A stretch of 64,000 bases of DNA from JAFGJQ01 sp964495075 (GCA_964495075.1 CAZBUJ010000001.1:124001-188000), one strand, 5' to 3'. Numbered from the stretch's first letter, positions 36,246-45,309 are shown. Numbers and translations are program-made. The notes: generated by a model not told the origin, from the letters alone.

Positions 36246-36581
36246 TTATTGTCCACCCAGCATGCCGCTCAGCCCCGGGATGTTCAGGCCCCCCGTCAAC
36301 TTCGACATTTCCCCCTGCACGGCTTCCTGCGATTTCCGCACGGCCGCGCAGACCGCCGCCTTCACCAGGTCCTCCAGCAGTTCGACGTCGGCGGTGGCCG
36401 ACGGCGAAATCCGCACCTGGACCACCGTGCCCTTTCCGTCCACCGTGACGGTCACCGCGTCGGCCCCCGCGTCAGCCGTGAAGCGTTTGGCCTCGAGTTC
36501 GGCCTGGATCTCGCCCATCCGGGACTGGAGCTCTTTCACGTGCTTGAGCATCCCCATCATGTCGCCAAGACCACCTAACAT
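36246..36581 (-). CDS. YbaB/EbfC family nucleoid-associated protein
   Basis: 111 aa from ATG 36581. GGAGA lies 6 nt upstream; the TTG at 36593 would put that ribosome binding site inside the gene. Family pattern: MKHVKELQSRMGEIQAELEA-type helix, VTVDGKGTVVQVRISPSA strand pair, and ELLEDLVKAAVCAAVRKSQE helix. The protein forms a dimer that binds DNA non-specifically or at GTnAC-type sites in other bacteria. Its place between dnaX and recR is conserved across bacteria. Confidence 0.93.
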   Translation of the reverse strand: MLGGLGDMMGMLKHVKELQSRMGEIQAELEAKRFTADAGADAVTVTVDGKGTVVQVRISPSATADVELLEDLVKAAVCAAVRKSQEAVQGEMSKLTGGLNIPGLSGMLGGQ

Positions 36582-36686
36582 CGCTGTCTCCAATGCGTGA
36601 TCAGTGTGCTTCGCGGCGAAGTCCCAATATCGGACAGGTCCGACGATCGGCCGGGTCGGCCGCCGTTCGATGAATCCGCCGCCGCG

Positions 36687-38147
36687 TCATCCGTCGCCGT
36701 CCTGCCTGTCGGCGTCACCGGGATCGTCGGGTGCGGCCGCCGCGTCGCGCGACTCGGCCACCCGCACGCCGACCAGCGTGCCGTCCGTTAACTCGAGGAC
36801 CCGGCGCACCAGCGGGTGCGACAGCACTTTTTCTTTATCGGCACTCGCGGCCCTTTGTGTTGTGGCCACCTTGGGCGTCGGGGTCGGTTTCGGCGATGCG
36901 TGAGCGTCCGGCGGGGCTGGTGCGGGTCCTGGGGGCGCCGCGGATGCGGGGGCACCCGGTCTACCCGGCGCCGGGGCTACTTTTTTTTTTGCCGGCGCCG
37001 GCGGTGCGGCGCTGCCGTCCAACCGGGCCAGCAGGTCGCCGATGTCCGAGAATCGCTGGGCCGCGGACAAGCGCACGGCCGCCGCGTCGAGCAGCGCCCG
37101 TCCGGACCGGCTCCCTTTCACCGCCCGGCGCAACTCCTCGCACAGCGTGATCATGTAGACGTAGGTCGCCGCGTCGAAGCGTTGCGCCTGCTCGGCCAGC
37201 CGCGTGCGGACCTGTGCGGATAGGTCCACCAGGCCCGTCTCCGCGCCGCAGACGGCCAGCAACATGAGCGTCCGCAAGTGCTCGATCATCACTTCACACA
37301 ACCGCTCGACCGTGTGGCCGGTGCTCAGACAGCGGTCAACGCAGGCGAGCGCGGCGGACGCGTCCTGGTCCGCGATCCGCTCGATCAGGTCGCCGACCAG
37401 CTCGTCGTGTGGCACGGGCAGTACCTCGTCCATGATCGCGGCCGTCAACGAGGTCCCGCCGAACGCCATCAACTGATCCAGCAGCGACAGCGCATCACGC
37501 ATGGAACCGTTCGCGAGCCGCGCCACCCGCCGCACGACGCCGGGCTCCGCCTCGATCTGCTCCGCGGCGAGGATCGAGTGCAACTGGCTGGCGATCGTGT
37601 CGGTGTCGATGCTGCGAAAATCGAAGCGCTGGCAGCGGCTCTGGATCGTGGCCGGCACGCGGTGCGCTTCCGTGGTGGCCAGCACGAACTTGACGTGATC
37701 CGGCGGTTCCTCGAGCGTTTTCAACAACGCGTTGAACGCCCCCGTGCTCAGCATGTGCACTTCATCGATGATGTAGATCTTGTAGCGGGAGCGGGCGGGT
37801 CGGAACACCGCATTGCTGCGGAGGTCACGGATGTTGTCGACCCCTGTGTTGCTGGCGGCGTCGATTTCGACGACGTCGATATCCTCGCCTTCCGCGATGA
37901 GCCGGCACGCCTCGCACGTGCAGCACGGGTCGGGCGTCGGACCGTCGGACGACAGGCAGTTCAACGACTTCGCCAGGATGCGGGCCATCGACGTCTTCCC
38001 GACGCCGCGGGTGCCCGTGAACAGGTAGCCGTGGTGGATGCGGGCCGACGCCACGGCGTTCTTGAGCGTGGTGGCCACCGCGTCCTGTCCGACGATCTCG
38101 TCGAAGTTGCGGCTGCGATACTTCCTGGCCAGAACCGTATAAGCCAT
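36687..38147 (-). CDS. dnaX: DNA polymerase III subunit gamma/tau with poly-A slippage site
   Basis: 486 aa from ATG 38147 (MAYTVLARKYR, GAGGTGA upstream). Clamp-loader AAA+ ATPase: Walker A GTRGVGKTS (Lys51), zinc-binding CCTCEAC, Walker B-type IIDEVHML, and sensor motifs LATTEAHRVPATIQSRC. Domain III ends near residue 380. A run of ten A on the coding strand (36981-36990) encodes AlaLysLysLys at about 386-389. With one A fewer, TAG follows directly; with one A more, a TAG comes after about six codons. Slippage would thus give a ~390-residue gamma-like product alongside full-length tau. The tau-specific tail (about 390-486) is short and Ala/Pro-rich. First gene of dnaX-ybaB-recR. Confidence 0.95.
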   Translation of the reverse strand: MAYTVLARKYRSRNFDEIVGQDAVATTLKNAVASARIHHGYLFTGTRGVGKTSMARILAKSLNCLSSDGPTPDPCCTCEACRLIAEGEDIDVVEIDAASNTGVDNIRDLRSNAVFRPARSRYKIYIIDEVHMLSTGAFNALLKTLEEPPDHVKFVLATTEAHRVPATIQSRCQRFDFRSIDTDTIASQLHSILAAEQIEAEPGVVRRVARLANGSMRDALSLLDQLMAFGGTSLTAAIMDEVLPVPHDELVGDLIERIADQDASAALACVDRCLSTGHTVERLCEVMIEHLRTLMLLAVCGAETGLVDLSAQVRTRLAEQAQRFDAATYVYMITLCEELRRAVKGSRSGRALLDAAAVRLSAAQRFSDIGDLLARLDGSAAPPAPAKKKVAPAPGRPGAPASAAPPGPAPAPPDAHASPKPTPTPKVATTQRAASADKEKVLSHPLVRRVLELTDGTLVGVRVAESRDAAAAPDDPGDADRQDGDG

Positions 38148-38518
38148 CCGTCCTGTCACCTCACCGGGGTCCAATTGGCAAGGGGAACCGCCACCGGCGG
38201 GGGCCCGCCGTCTCAGGCCTCCACCTCGACGGGGGCGACGCACACGAGCCGGGGTACCCAGCCGCGACGGCATGGCGTGCATTGACGGCCAGGTTGATCC
38301 ACGGCACCTGAACGACGTAGTTGGGCTGCTCTGTCTCCAGCCTGACCCTTTGTCTGCGGCGTCCACTGCATGGGACCCGGCCGTCAATGCACGCCACGCG
38401 CGTGCCGGCCACCCACCCGATCAGCGCTCCGGGTGCGTGAGCATTGTATCGAAGAATCGCGAGAAGGAAAATCCCCTGCTGACCGCCGCGGGCGCGGCAC
38501 GGATCGCCGGCTTTCGGC
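38148..38518. other. Intergenic region upstream of dnaX with inverted repeat
   Basis: No gene seen between dnaX and the cyclophilin gene. Holds the 17-bp inverted repeat listed at 38274-38395. Confidence 0.5.
38274..38395. repeat. Perfect 17-bp inverted repeat, 88-nt loop
   Basis: GGCGTGCATTGACGGCC (38274-38290) and its exact complement GGCCGTCAATGCACGCC (38379-38395), about 130 nt upstream of dnaX on the minus strand. It could be a structured leader, a regulator site or a small inverted duplication. Confidence 0.8.
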
Positions 38519-39568
38519 CTATCGGGAGGCGCCGCTGCTCGCCGGCGGGGTCATCTCGAGCGGGCGATTAGCCGGCACGTTCACGATCCGGATGTTGCGG
38601 ATGACAATCGCTCGCCGCGGCCGGCCGTTCGGTTCCGTCGGCTGGGTCATCAGTTGGTCCAACGTGCTGTACGACTCTTCCCCGACCAATTGACCGAAGA
38701 TCGTGTACTTGCCGTCCCACTGCGGCATGCGCGTGTTGCAGATGAAGAACTGGCAACTGGCCGAATCGGGGTCGCTCTCCAGCCGGGCCATGCTGACCAT
38801 CCCGCGGGTCTGCTGCCGATCGCTCAGCTCGGCGGGCAGTTTCTTCCCGTCCGGACGAATCCCGGTCCCGTCCCCGTTGGGATCGCCGCCCTGGATGAAA
38901 TAGCCCGGCTCGATCCGGTGGAACAACAGGCCGTTATAGAACCCGCTGCGGGCCAGCTCGACGAAGTTCGCCACCGCCGCCGGCGCGTCCCGATAGAAGA
39001 ACTCGACCGTCATGTCGCCGAAGTCGGTCTGGATGACGGCTTGTTTGCGGGCGGCGACCTCGAGCACGAGCGTGTTGGAGATGAGCGTGCCGTCGTACGG
39101 CCGCCATTGCAGACGGTACCGACCCGGGGCCTGAAGCTGCGGATAGTACCGGCTGAGCTCCACCCAGGCCCCGACACTGCTGCGCCCGGCCAGGACGACC
39201 TCCGGGGCCGACTCCTGGGGCTGGTAGTCCATGGGAACGTCCCATTGCCGGTGCGTATCGAGCGACTCGACCAGGACCCCGCCGTAGGCCGTGCCACTGA
39301 ACACGTGAGCCACCGGCAGCCCCGCCACCGGGGTCGGCCGGTCCGTTCGCATCCCCGGCACGCTCAACTTCTCGGGCTTGTCGGACTGATTGACGATCGA
39401 GCACTCGACCCACACGGGTTTCCCCACTGGGACGAAGCGTTCCGGCGCGGCGATGACCGCCCGCAAGGACGGGGATTCGGCCGGGTGGGCGTCCTGAGCC
39501 TCGGTCGGCTGCACCGGGTACGTGACCAGGAGTCCGCCGATCGCCGCCCACAACAGACGATTACGCAT
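38519..39568 (-). CDS. Secreted cyclophilin-type peptidyl-prolyl isomerase
   Basis: 349 aa; AAGGTGA 6 nt before ATG 39568. Signal peptide MRNRLLWAAIGGLLVTYPVQPTEA. Residues ~30-170 form an Ig-like beta domain of unknown role. The cyclophilin domain covers ~175-335: TDFGDMTVEFFYRDAPAAV, FHRIEPGYFIQGGDPNGDGTG (catalytic Arg of the FHR motif), SMARLESDPDSASCQFFI and TIFGQLVGE. It is a proline isomerase expected to aid folding outside the cytoplasm, consistent with many exported, Cys-rich proteins nearby (inference). Lies upstream of dnaX on the same strand. Confidence 0.9.
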   Translation of the reverse strand: MRNRLLWAAIGGLLVTYPVQPTEAQDAHPAESPSLRAVIAAPERFVPVGKPVWVECSIVNQSDKPEKLSVPGMRTDRPTPVAGLPVAHVFSGTAYGGVLVESLDTHRQWDVPMDYQPQESAPEVVLAGRSSVGAWVELSRYYPQLQAPGRYRLQWRPYDGTLISNTLVLEVAARKQAVIQTDFGDMTVEFFYRDAPAAVANFVELARSGFYNGLLFHRIEPGYFIQGGDPNGDGTGIRPDGKKLPAELSDRQQTRGMVSMARLESDPDSASCQFFICNTRMPQWDGKYTIFGQLVGEESYSTLDQLMTQPTEPNGRPRRAIVIRNIRIVNVPANRPLEMTPPASSGASR

Positions 39569-39958
39569 GGTGATTCACCTTGCCCAGACCGCATCCACGC
39601 TGTGCCGTCCGCCGCTGGGCGGCACCGTGAATGCCCATGCCTGCCCCATATGGGGCCCCATTCTCCAGGTTCATCTGCGTTTGTCCACCCCTTTCACTCG
39701 ACGGTCGGCCCCCGGCGCAACGCGCCCGCCGGATCCACGCGACCCACCAATACCTGATACACGGTGAACCGCGAATCGGACGCAGCGGTTCGATTCATGG
39801 TCTATCGGCCGCCCGGGCCCCAGACGGGTAGCGGTAGTGGGGCCGCCACCCACGAAAAAAGCGGGTCGAAGGGTTTGCCCTTCGACCCGCCCGCTGTCGC
39901 TATCCCGTGGATGTCACGTGTTCACCGGGCTTGCCCGGACACTCCGGAAAGCACCCGC
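39569..39958. other. Intergenic region with flagellin terminator
   Basis: Between the cyclophilin start and the end of flagellin gene 1. Holds the strong terminator at 39855-39890; nothing else recognised. Confidence 0.5.
39855..39890 (-). terminator. Intrinsic terminator of flagellin gene 1
   Basis: Perfect 13-bp stem GCGGGTCGAAGGG (39861-39873) with its complement (39878-39890), 4-nt loop. On the minus strand it is followed by six T (39860-39855). Confidence 0.92.
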
Positions 39959-41413
39959 CTAACCGAGTAGCGACAGGATCTGCGCGGACTGCTGGTTCGC
40001 CAGCCCCAACAGCGAAATCCCGCTGTTGAGCAACACATTCTGGCGGTTCAGGTCGGCGGTGGCGACCGCGAAGTCGGTGTCGCTGATCACGCTCTTGGCG
40101 TCGTTCAGGCTGACCTTGGCCGCATTCAGGCTGTTGATCGACGTCTGCACGTTGAACTTCTGGAACGCGCCGATCCGGCCCTGGGCGGTGGCGACGTCCG
40201 ACATGGCCTTGCGGACGATCTGCAACGCCTTGCCGGTGTCGGTGTTCACGTCCGCGAACCCGCCGCTCTTGACGTCCGACAGCTCGAGCTTCTTGCCACC
40301 GGTGGACGTCTCCGTGGCGACGCCCATGCCCAGCTTGTGGGTGGCCAGCGAGTCGATCCCGATGGTGGCCCGGGTGTTTGAGTCCGTCCCTAACTGGAAA
40401 GTGGCTCCGCCCTTCGACGCGCTGATCGTGAACGTGTAGTTGCCTATCGTGTTGAAGTTGGCCTTGTCGATGGTGAAGCTCAGGCTGATGCCGTTCTGGT
40501 TGTGGAAGACATCGAGCCCGTCCACGCTGGCCGACACGCCGTTGATCGTGACGTCGGCGTCGACGCCCTCGGTCCGCTGCATCGACGCGAAGTTGGTGCC
40601 GGCGTGGGTTCCGCCCTTGAGGACGTTGACGGCCATGAACTCGTCGTCGCCGTAGCCGACCGACTGGAGCAGGATCGCCCCGCCGGCGCCGCTGGTGGCC
40701 TGCACGCCCGTCTCGCCGCTGGCGGCATTGATGGCCGCGGTGACCTCGGTCGAGCTGGCCCCGGAGGCGATCTCGATGGTCCGCGTGCCGAGCGAACCGG
40801 TGACCTCGAGGGTGGTGTCGGCAGTCAGGGTGTTCGCACCCATGGTGTTGAACACGGCCGACGCCTGCGTGGCGGCCTTGGTGACCGACACCTTGACGTC
40901 GGTGTCGGTGGACTGCAGACCGCGCGAGTAGATGCGCAGGGCGTTGATTTTGGTGGTGTCGACCGGGGTACCCTCGATCGCGATGGCCTGCGAGCCGTCC
41001 AGCAGCCGCTTGCCGTTGAAGTTGGTGGTGCTCACGATCCGGTCGATCGATGCCAGGGCCTGGTCGATCTGGGCCTGGTTGGCGGACCTTTCACCCGCCG
41101 AGAGCCCGGCGTCGCTCGACGAGGCCATCACCAGCGTCTCGATCTCCCCCAGCAACGAGGAGATCTCGTTGACGGCGTTGTCGGCGACGGCCAGCATGGC
41201 GTCGGACCGCTGGTTGTTGTCGATGGCGGCGTTCACCGCGATGAGCTCGGTCTCGAGCGATTTCATCGCGATCAACCCGGCCGGGTTGTCGGCGCCGCGA
41301 TTGATCTTATAACCGGTGGATAATTGCGTGAGGGTGTTGGATTGCTTGGCGGAGGTTTGATTGACGATCGAGAGGAGCTTCATCGAGTTTGTGTTTGTGA
41401 CTGTCAGACCCAT
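39959..41413 (-). CDS. Flagellin, copy 1
   Basis: 484 aa; AAAGGAA upstream of ATG 41413. Conserved N-terminal D0/D1 helices (TNTNSMKLLSIVNQTSAKQS, LSTGYKINRGADNPAGL, TTNFNGKRLLDG) and C-terminal D0 (LNRQNVLLNSGISLLGLA, ending QSAQILSLLG) flank a variable beta-rich centre. It polymerises into the flagellar filament outside the cell. About 90% similar by eye to copy 2, with the same length and the same flanking organisation, so the pair arose by duplication. Carries its own promoter region and terminator. Confidence 0.95.
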   Translation of the reverse strand: MGLTVTNTNSMKLLSIVNQTSAKQSNTLTQLSTGYKINRGADNPAGLIAMKSLETELIAVNAAIDNNQRSDAMLAVADNAVNEISSLLGEIETLVMASSSDAGLSAGERSANQAQIDQALASIDRIVSTTNFNGKRLLDGSQAIAIEGTPVDTTKINALRIYSRGLQSTDTDVKVSVTKAATQASAVFNTMGANTLTADTTLEVTGSLGTRTIEIASGASSTEVTAAINAASGETGVQATSGAGGAILLQSVGYGDDEFMAVNVLKGGTHAGTNFASMQRTEGVDADVTINGVSASVDGLDVFHNQNGISLSFTIDKANFNTIGNYTFTISASKGGATFQLGTDSNTRATIGIDSLATHKLGMGVATETSTGGKKLELSDVKSGGFADVNTDTGKALQIVRKAMSDVATAQGRIGAFQKFNVQTSINSLNAAKVSLNDAKSVISDTDFAVATADLNRQNVLLNSGISLLGLANQQSAQILSLLG

Positions 41414-41446
41414 GATCCGTTCCTTTCGTGCGGCGATTGGTCAGGC

Positions 41447-41478
41447 GATTCAGTGAACACCCGAACCGTAAGATATAA
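41447..41478 (-). promoter_or_regulatory. Conserved upstream motif of flagellin 1
   Basis: Shared with copy 2 at 43337-43369: on the minus strand TTATATCTTA(C/A)GGTT, then GG, then CACTGA(A/T)TC. Likely the promoter/5' leader region. It matches neither the sigma-28 nor the sigma-54 consensus well. Confidence 0.5.
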
Positions 41479-41746
41479 AGATGGGTGGTCCAATCGAGGG
41501 GGGTGAATTCGTGGAAACGGCCCTGGCGATGGCGTGCGGGGCGATGCTTGCGGACCACGGCCGATATGGCAACGTCCGCCCTGTTGAGGTCGCTGGTATG
41601 TGCCACCGTGCGGCACGGCTCACGACGGCCGGGCTTCGGCCCTGCGGTCCGATAGGGGTGATGCGGGCGGCGGGGCGATAACGACCGTGGCGGCGGCCAC
41701 GGCCCCGCCCGCGTCGCCCCGTCGACCTCGCCGCCCCGACAACACA

Positions 41747-41778
41747 GGCGGGCCGAAGGGTAAACCCCTCGACCCGCC
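41747..41778 (-). terminator. Intrinsic terminator of flagellin gene 2
   Basis: 12-bp stem, 41749-41760 with 41765-41776, 4-nt loop. Two positions pair as G-U only in the minus-strand RNA, supporting that direction. The U tail is weak (TGTGTTGT). Confidence 0.65.
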
Positions 41779-41846
41779 CGATGTCGCCGTCGGTCATGAC
41801 GTGGGTTGCTCAGGCTTCTTTCCCGATAACCCCGGAAAGCAACCGC

Positions 41847-43301
41847 TTATCCAAGCAGCGACAGAATCTGCGACGCCTGCTGGTTCGCGAGGCTCAGCAG
41901 CGAGATGCCGCTGTTGAGCAGCACGCTCTGCCGGTTCAGCTCCGCCGTGGCCACCGCGAAGTCCGTGTCGCCCACGACGCTCTTCGCGTCGCTGAGGCTC
42001 ACCTTGGCCGCGTTGAGGCTGTTGATCGACGTCTGCACGTTGAACTTCTGGAACGCGCCGATCCGGCCCTGGGTCGTGGCGACGTCGGTCATCGCCTTGC
42101 GGACGATCTGCAACGCCTTGCCTGTATCGGTGTTGACGTCCGCGAATCCGCCGCTCCGCAAGTCGGAGAGGTCCAGCTTCTTGCCACCGGTGGACGTCTC
42201 GGTCGCCACCCCCTGGCCCAGCTTGTGAGTGGCCAGGGCGTCGATGCCGATCGTGGCCCGCGTGGCGGACTCGGTGCCGAGCTGGAACGTAGCGCCTCCC
42301 CTCGACGCGCTGACGGTGAACGTGTAGTTCCCCACCGTGTTGAAGTTGTCCTTGTCGATCGTGAAACTCAGGCTCAGGCCGTTGGCCGTGTGGTATACGT
42401 CCAGCCCGTCCACACTGGCGGCCACGCCGTTGACGGTCACCGCGGCGTCCGTGCCCTCCGTCCGGGCCATCGACGCGAAGTTCGTGCCGGCGTGCGTTCC
42501 GCCCGTGAGAACGTTCACGGACATGAATTCGTCATCCCCGTAACCCGTGGACTGGAGCAAGATCGCGCCGCCGGCGCCGCTGGTGGCCTGCACGCCCGTC
42601 TCGGAACTCGCCGCATTGATCGCCGCGGTCACCTCGGTCGAACTGGCCCCGGAGGCGATCTCGATCGTCCGCGAGCCGAGCGAGCCGGTGACCTCGAGGG
42701 TCGTGTCGGCGGTCAGCGTGTTCGAGCCCATCGTGTTGAACACGGCCGACGCCTGGGTGGCCGCCTGGGTCACCGAGATCTTGACGTCCGTGTTCGACGA
42801 ACCGTTGCCCCGCGAGTAGATGCGGAGCGAGTTGAGCTTGGTCGTGTCGACCGGCGTCCCCGCGATGGCTATCGCCTGGGACCCGTCCAACAACCGCTTG
42901 CCGTTGAAGTTGGTGGTGGCGACGATCCGGTCGACCGACGCCAGGGCCTGGTCGATCTGGGCCTGGTTGGCCGACTTCTCGCCGGCCGACAAGCCCGCGT
43001 CACTCGCCGAGGCCATCACCAACGTTTCAACCTCGCCCAACAGCGAGGAGATCTCGTTGATGGCGTTGTCGGCCACGGACAACATCGCGTCGGATCGCTG
43101 GTTGTTGTCGATGGCGGCATTGACGGCGGTCAACTCGGCCTCCAGCGACTTGAGGGCAATCAGGCCGGCCGGGTTGTCTGCACCGCGATTGATCTTGTAA
43201 CCGGTAGATAGCTGCGTGAGAACTTTGGCTTGTTTGCTGCGACTGCTGTTGACAATCGATAACAGGTTCATCGAGTTTGTGTTTGTTACTGTCAAACCCA
43301 T
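41847..43301 (-). CDS. Flagellin, copy 2
   Basis: 484 aa, paralog of copy 1 in tandem. N-terminus MGLTVTNTNSMNLLSIVNSS, LSTGYKINRGADNPAGLIAL; C-terminus LNRQSVLLNSGISLLSLANQ. Differences from copy 1 are scattered and mostly conservative, including in the variable centre, suggesting selection for similar but not identical filaments. The ribosome binding site is AAAGGGAAAG. No flagellar chaperone, cap or hook gene lies in the window, so the cluster is filament-only here. Confidence 0.95.
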   Translation of the reverse strand: MGLTVTNTNSMNLLSIVNSSRSKQAKVLTQLSTGYKINRGADNPAGLIALKSLEAELTAVNAAIDNNQRSDAMLSVADNAINEISSLLGEVETLVMASASDAGLSAGEKSANQAQIDQALASVDRIVATTNFNGKRLLDGSQAIAIAGTPVDTTKLNSLRIYSRGNGSSNTDVKISVTQAATQASAVFNTMGSNTLTADTTLEVTGSLGSRTIEIASGASSTEVTAAINAASSETGVQATSGAGGAILLQSTGYGDDEFMSVNVLTGGTHAGTNFASMARTEGTDAAVTVNGVAASVDGLDVYHTANGLSLSFTIDKDNFNTVGNYTFTVSASRGGATFQLGTESATRATIGIDALATHKLGQGVATETSTGGKKLDLSDLRSGGFADVNTDTGKALQIVRKAMTDVATTQGRIGAFQKFNVQTSINSLNAAKVSLSDAKSVVGDTDFAVATAELNRQSVLLNSGISLLSLANQQASQILSLLG

Positions 43302-43336
43302 TTGTTCTTTCCCTTTCCTAACTGGCGATGGTTGAA

Positions 43337-43369
43337 GAATCAGTGGACGATCCCAACCTTAAGATATAA
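43337..43369 (-). promoter_or_regulatory. Conserved upstream motif of flagellin 2
   Basis: Same motif as 41447-41478, at a similar distance (about 40-70 nt) from the start codon. On the minus strand it includes TTATATCTTAAGGTT. Confidence 0.5.
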
Positions 43370-43535
43370 TGTCGGGGGGGCGCGAAGAAACCGCAGGAAG
43401 TCGGGGTTCCCGGTCGCGTTCGGCGCGCTGGCGGATAATCCCGGACCCTGCTCCGCCGGACAACGTCCGCGGTCTGCCCCGCGCCCTTCGCGGGCGCGTT
43501 GATCGCGGGCACCGACGTTTCAACCGTGTGATGGA

Positions 43536-44276
43536 TCAGCCCCGCCGGTGCCGGCCGGCCGACCCGATGAGCGGGGCCGTCAACGGCGCACGCCCCATCA
43601 GGTGGCTGATGTGATAGTTCAAGACCTGGAAAGCGCCGGGGGCCGTGGCGGCGTCCGGTTCGTCGACCAGCGCCTGGAGCGTTTCCGGCGCCATCTCCAA
43701 CTTCTCCGCGAACGCGGCCTCGCAGTCGCGGCACAACAGCCCGCCCTCCAACGAGGAGAAATGGATCACGCCCTCCGCGTTACCGACCCGCCCGCACGAC
43801 AGGCAGGCGTGAAACTCCGGGAATGAGCCGACCTCCTCCAGCAAGCTGCGCTGGAACATCACCAGCGGCGCCACCGCGTCCTCCACCGCGCACAGGGTTC
43901 GCAGCAGCCCCAGCAATGCGTCATAGAGCGCCGGGTGCGGGTCCCAGTCCTCGGTGAGCCCCGCGACCACCTCCGCCGCATACTCGGCCGCCCGAAGCCG
44001 GGACAGCCGGGACCGCAGGCCGCCCAGCGACTCCGCCTGCTTCCATTCCGTCACCGTGGCCAACTCGACCGGGCGAGGCGTCCGCGTCGACACCACCACG
44101 TGCCCTACGTCCAGCAGATCGATCCCGACCGCGAACCGGGTCTTGGTCGATCGCTTGATCCCCTTGGCGATGGCGCGGATCTTCCCGCTCGCCCGGGTGA
44201 ACAGGACGATCACCTGCGACGTTTCCGAGTAGTCCAGGCGGCGGATCACGATGGCTTGATCCTTGGTCAACCCCAT
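43536..44276 (-). CDS. recO: DNA repair protein RecO
   Basis: 246 aa from ATG 44276; the frame is open further upstream, but family alignment begins at MGLTKDQAIVIRRLDYSETS. N-terminal OB fold (VIVLFTRASGKIRAIAKGIKR), helical middle (YAAEVVAGLTEDWDPHPALY), C-terminal four-Cys zinc site (CLSCGR, CRDCEAAF). It binds SSB-coated DNA and RecR to load RecA; recR is also in this window at 35562-36188. No clear ribosome binding site. Divergent from the FruK-like gene 51 nt away. Confidence 0.92.
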   Translation of the reverse strand: MGLTKDQAIVIRRLDYSETSQVIVLFTRASGKIRAIAKGIKRSTKTRFAVGIDLLDVGHVVVSTRTPRPVELATVTEWKQAESLGGLRSRLSRLRAAEYAAEVVAGLTEDWDPHPALYDALLGLLRTLCAVEDAVAPLVMFQRSLLEEVGSFPEFHACLSCGRVGNAEGVIHFSSLEGGLLCRDCEAAFAEKLEMAPETLQALVDEPDAATAPGAFQVLNYHISHLMGRAPLTAPLIGSAGRHRRG

Positions 44277-44327
44277 GCCGGCATGGTACGCTATGCCCGC
44301 GAGGCCGTTCAAGGACGGAGAGATCGG

Positions 44328-45287
44328 ATGGCCATGGAGGCCCCTTTCGACAGCGTGATCACCGTGACACCCAACACCGCCATCGATTGTGTCATCGAGG
44401 TGCCCGGGTTCGCGATCGGTGCCCACCAGATCGGCCGCCGGCTCCTCCGCACGCCGGCCGGCAAGGGCGTGAACGTGGCTCGCGCGCTCGCCCTGCTGGG
44501 CCACCCGTGCATCGCGGTCGGGTTTGTTGGTGGCCCCGCACTGCCGTCTTTCGAAGACGAGCTGCCCGCCCATCGCGTGCAGCCACAGTTCCTGGCCGTG
44601 CAGGGCGAAACCCGCGAGAACATCACGATCATCGACCCCACGACGGCCCGGGCCACCCACGTCCGCGACGCGGGCTTCGCCGTGACCGCCGAGGACCTGG
44701 GCCGCATGGAACGGAAGCTCAGCCTGTTGAGCCACGAGCGCGTGCTGGTCGCGTTCTGCGGGTCGCTGCCCCCCGGGATGGAGCCGACCCACCTCGCCCG
44801 CCTGATCGACCTCTGTCTCGACCGCCACGCCCTGGTGGCCGTCGATGCCGACGGGCCCGTGCTCCAGGCCATACGCGACCGACCGCTATGGGCCGTCAAG
44901 CCCAACCGCGAGGAGCTCGCCGCCTTCGCGGGCAAGCCCACCGCCTCGGACGACGACCTCGTGCGGGTCGGCCGGGCGCTCCACCAGACCGTGGAGATCG
45001 TCATCGTCAGTTGCGGCGCCGCCGGCGGATACCTGTTCGCGGAGGGCGCCGTGTGCATCGGACAGGTGGATATCGATCCCGGCGACGTGGTCAGCACGGT
45101 CGGGTGCGGAGATTCGCTGCTGGCCGCCTTCATCGGCGCCAGGTTGGACGGACGGGACGTCGCCGAAGCCTACCGGTATGCTCTGGCCGCCGCTACGGCA
45201 GCCGCCGTTCATCACCTCCCCGGCTCGTTCGATCCCGCCAACGTCGTTCGATTCTTGAGCCGGGCGGCCGTGGAACGGGTGTCGTGA
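44328..45287 (+). CDS. PfkB-family sugar kinase, 1-phosphofructokinase-like
   Basis: 319 aa from ATG 44328 (GGAG 7 nt upstream). Ribokinase fold. N-terminal substrate region TPNTAIDCVIEVPGF and GKGVNVARALALLG match the FruK/LacC branch; an ATP-binding and catalytic-base region, STVGCGDSLLAAFIGA, carries the conserved Asp (GCGDS where most have GAGDS). It phosphorylates a phosphorylated hexose such as fructose-1-phosphate or tagatose-6-phosphate. No PTS genes are nearby, so specificity is open. Divergent from recO, convergent with the transglutaminase-domain gene. Confidence 0.85.
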   Translation: MAMEAPFDSVITVTPNTAIDCVIEVPGFAIGAHQIGRRLLRTPAGKGVNVARALALLGHPCIAVGFVGGPALPSFEDELPAHRVQPQFLAVQGETRENITIIDPTTARATHVRDAGFAVTAEDLGRMERKLSLLSHERVLVAFCGSLPPGMEPTHLARLIDLCLDRHALVAVDADGPVLQAIRDRPLWAVKPNREELAAFAGKPTASDDDLVRVGRALHQTVEIVIVSCGAAGGYLFAEGAVCIGQVDIDPGDVVSTVGCGDSLLAAFIGARLDGRDVAEAYRYALAAATAAAVHHLPGSFDPANVVRFLSRAAVERVS

Positions 45288-45309
45288 TGGCGCGGATCCC
45301 GGTCCGCCG

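Larger units (their letters stand above)
41414..41846. other. Intergenic region between flagellin genes
   Basis: Contains the conserved upstream motif of flagellin 1 (41447-41478) and the terminator of flagellin 2 (41747-41778). No gene seen in between. Confidence 0.5.

Noticed and set aside
39959..43301. Sigma-28 or sigma-54 promoters at the flagellin genes
   Set aside because: Neither consensus is found upstream; only the shared motif of unknown type is reported.
44828..45258. Extra coding frames inside the FruK-like gene
   Set aside because: They lack motifs and are shifted readings of the kinase.
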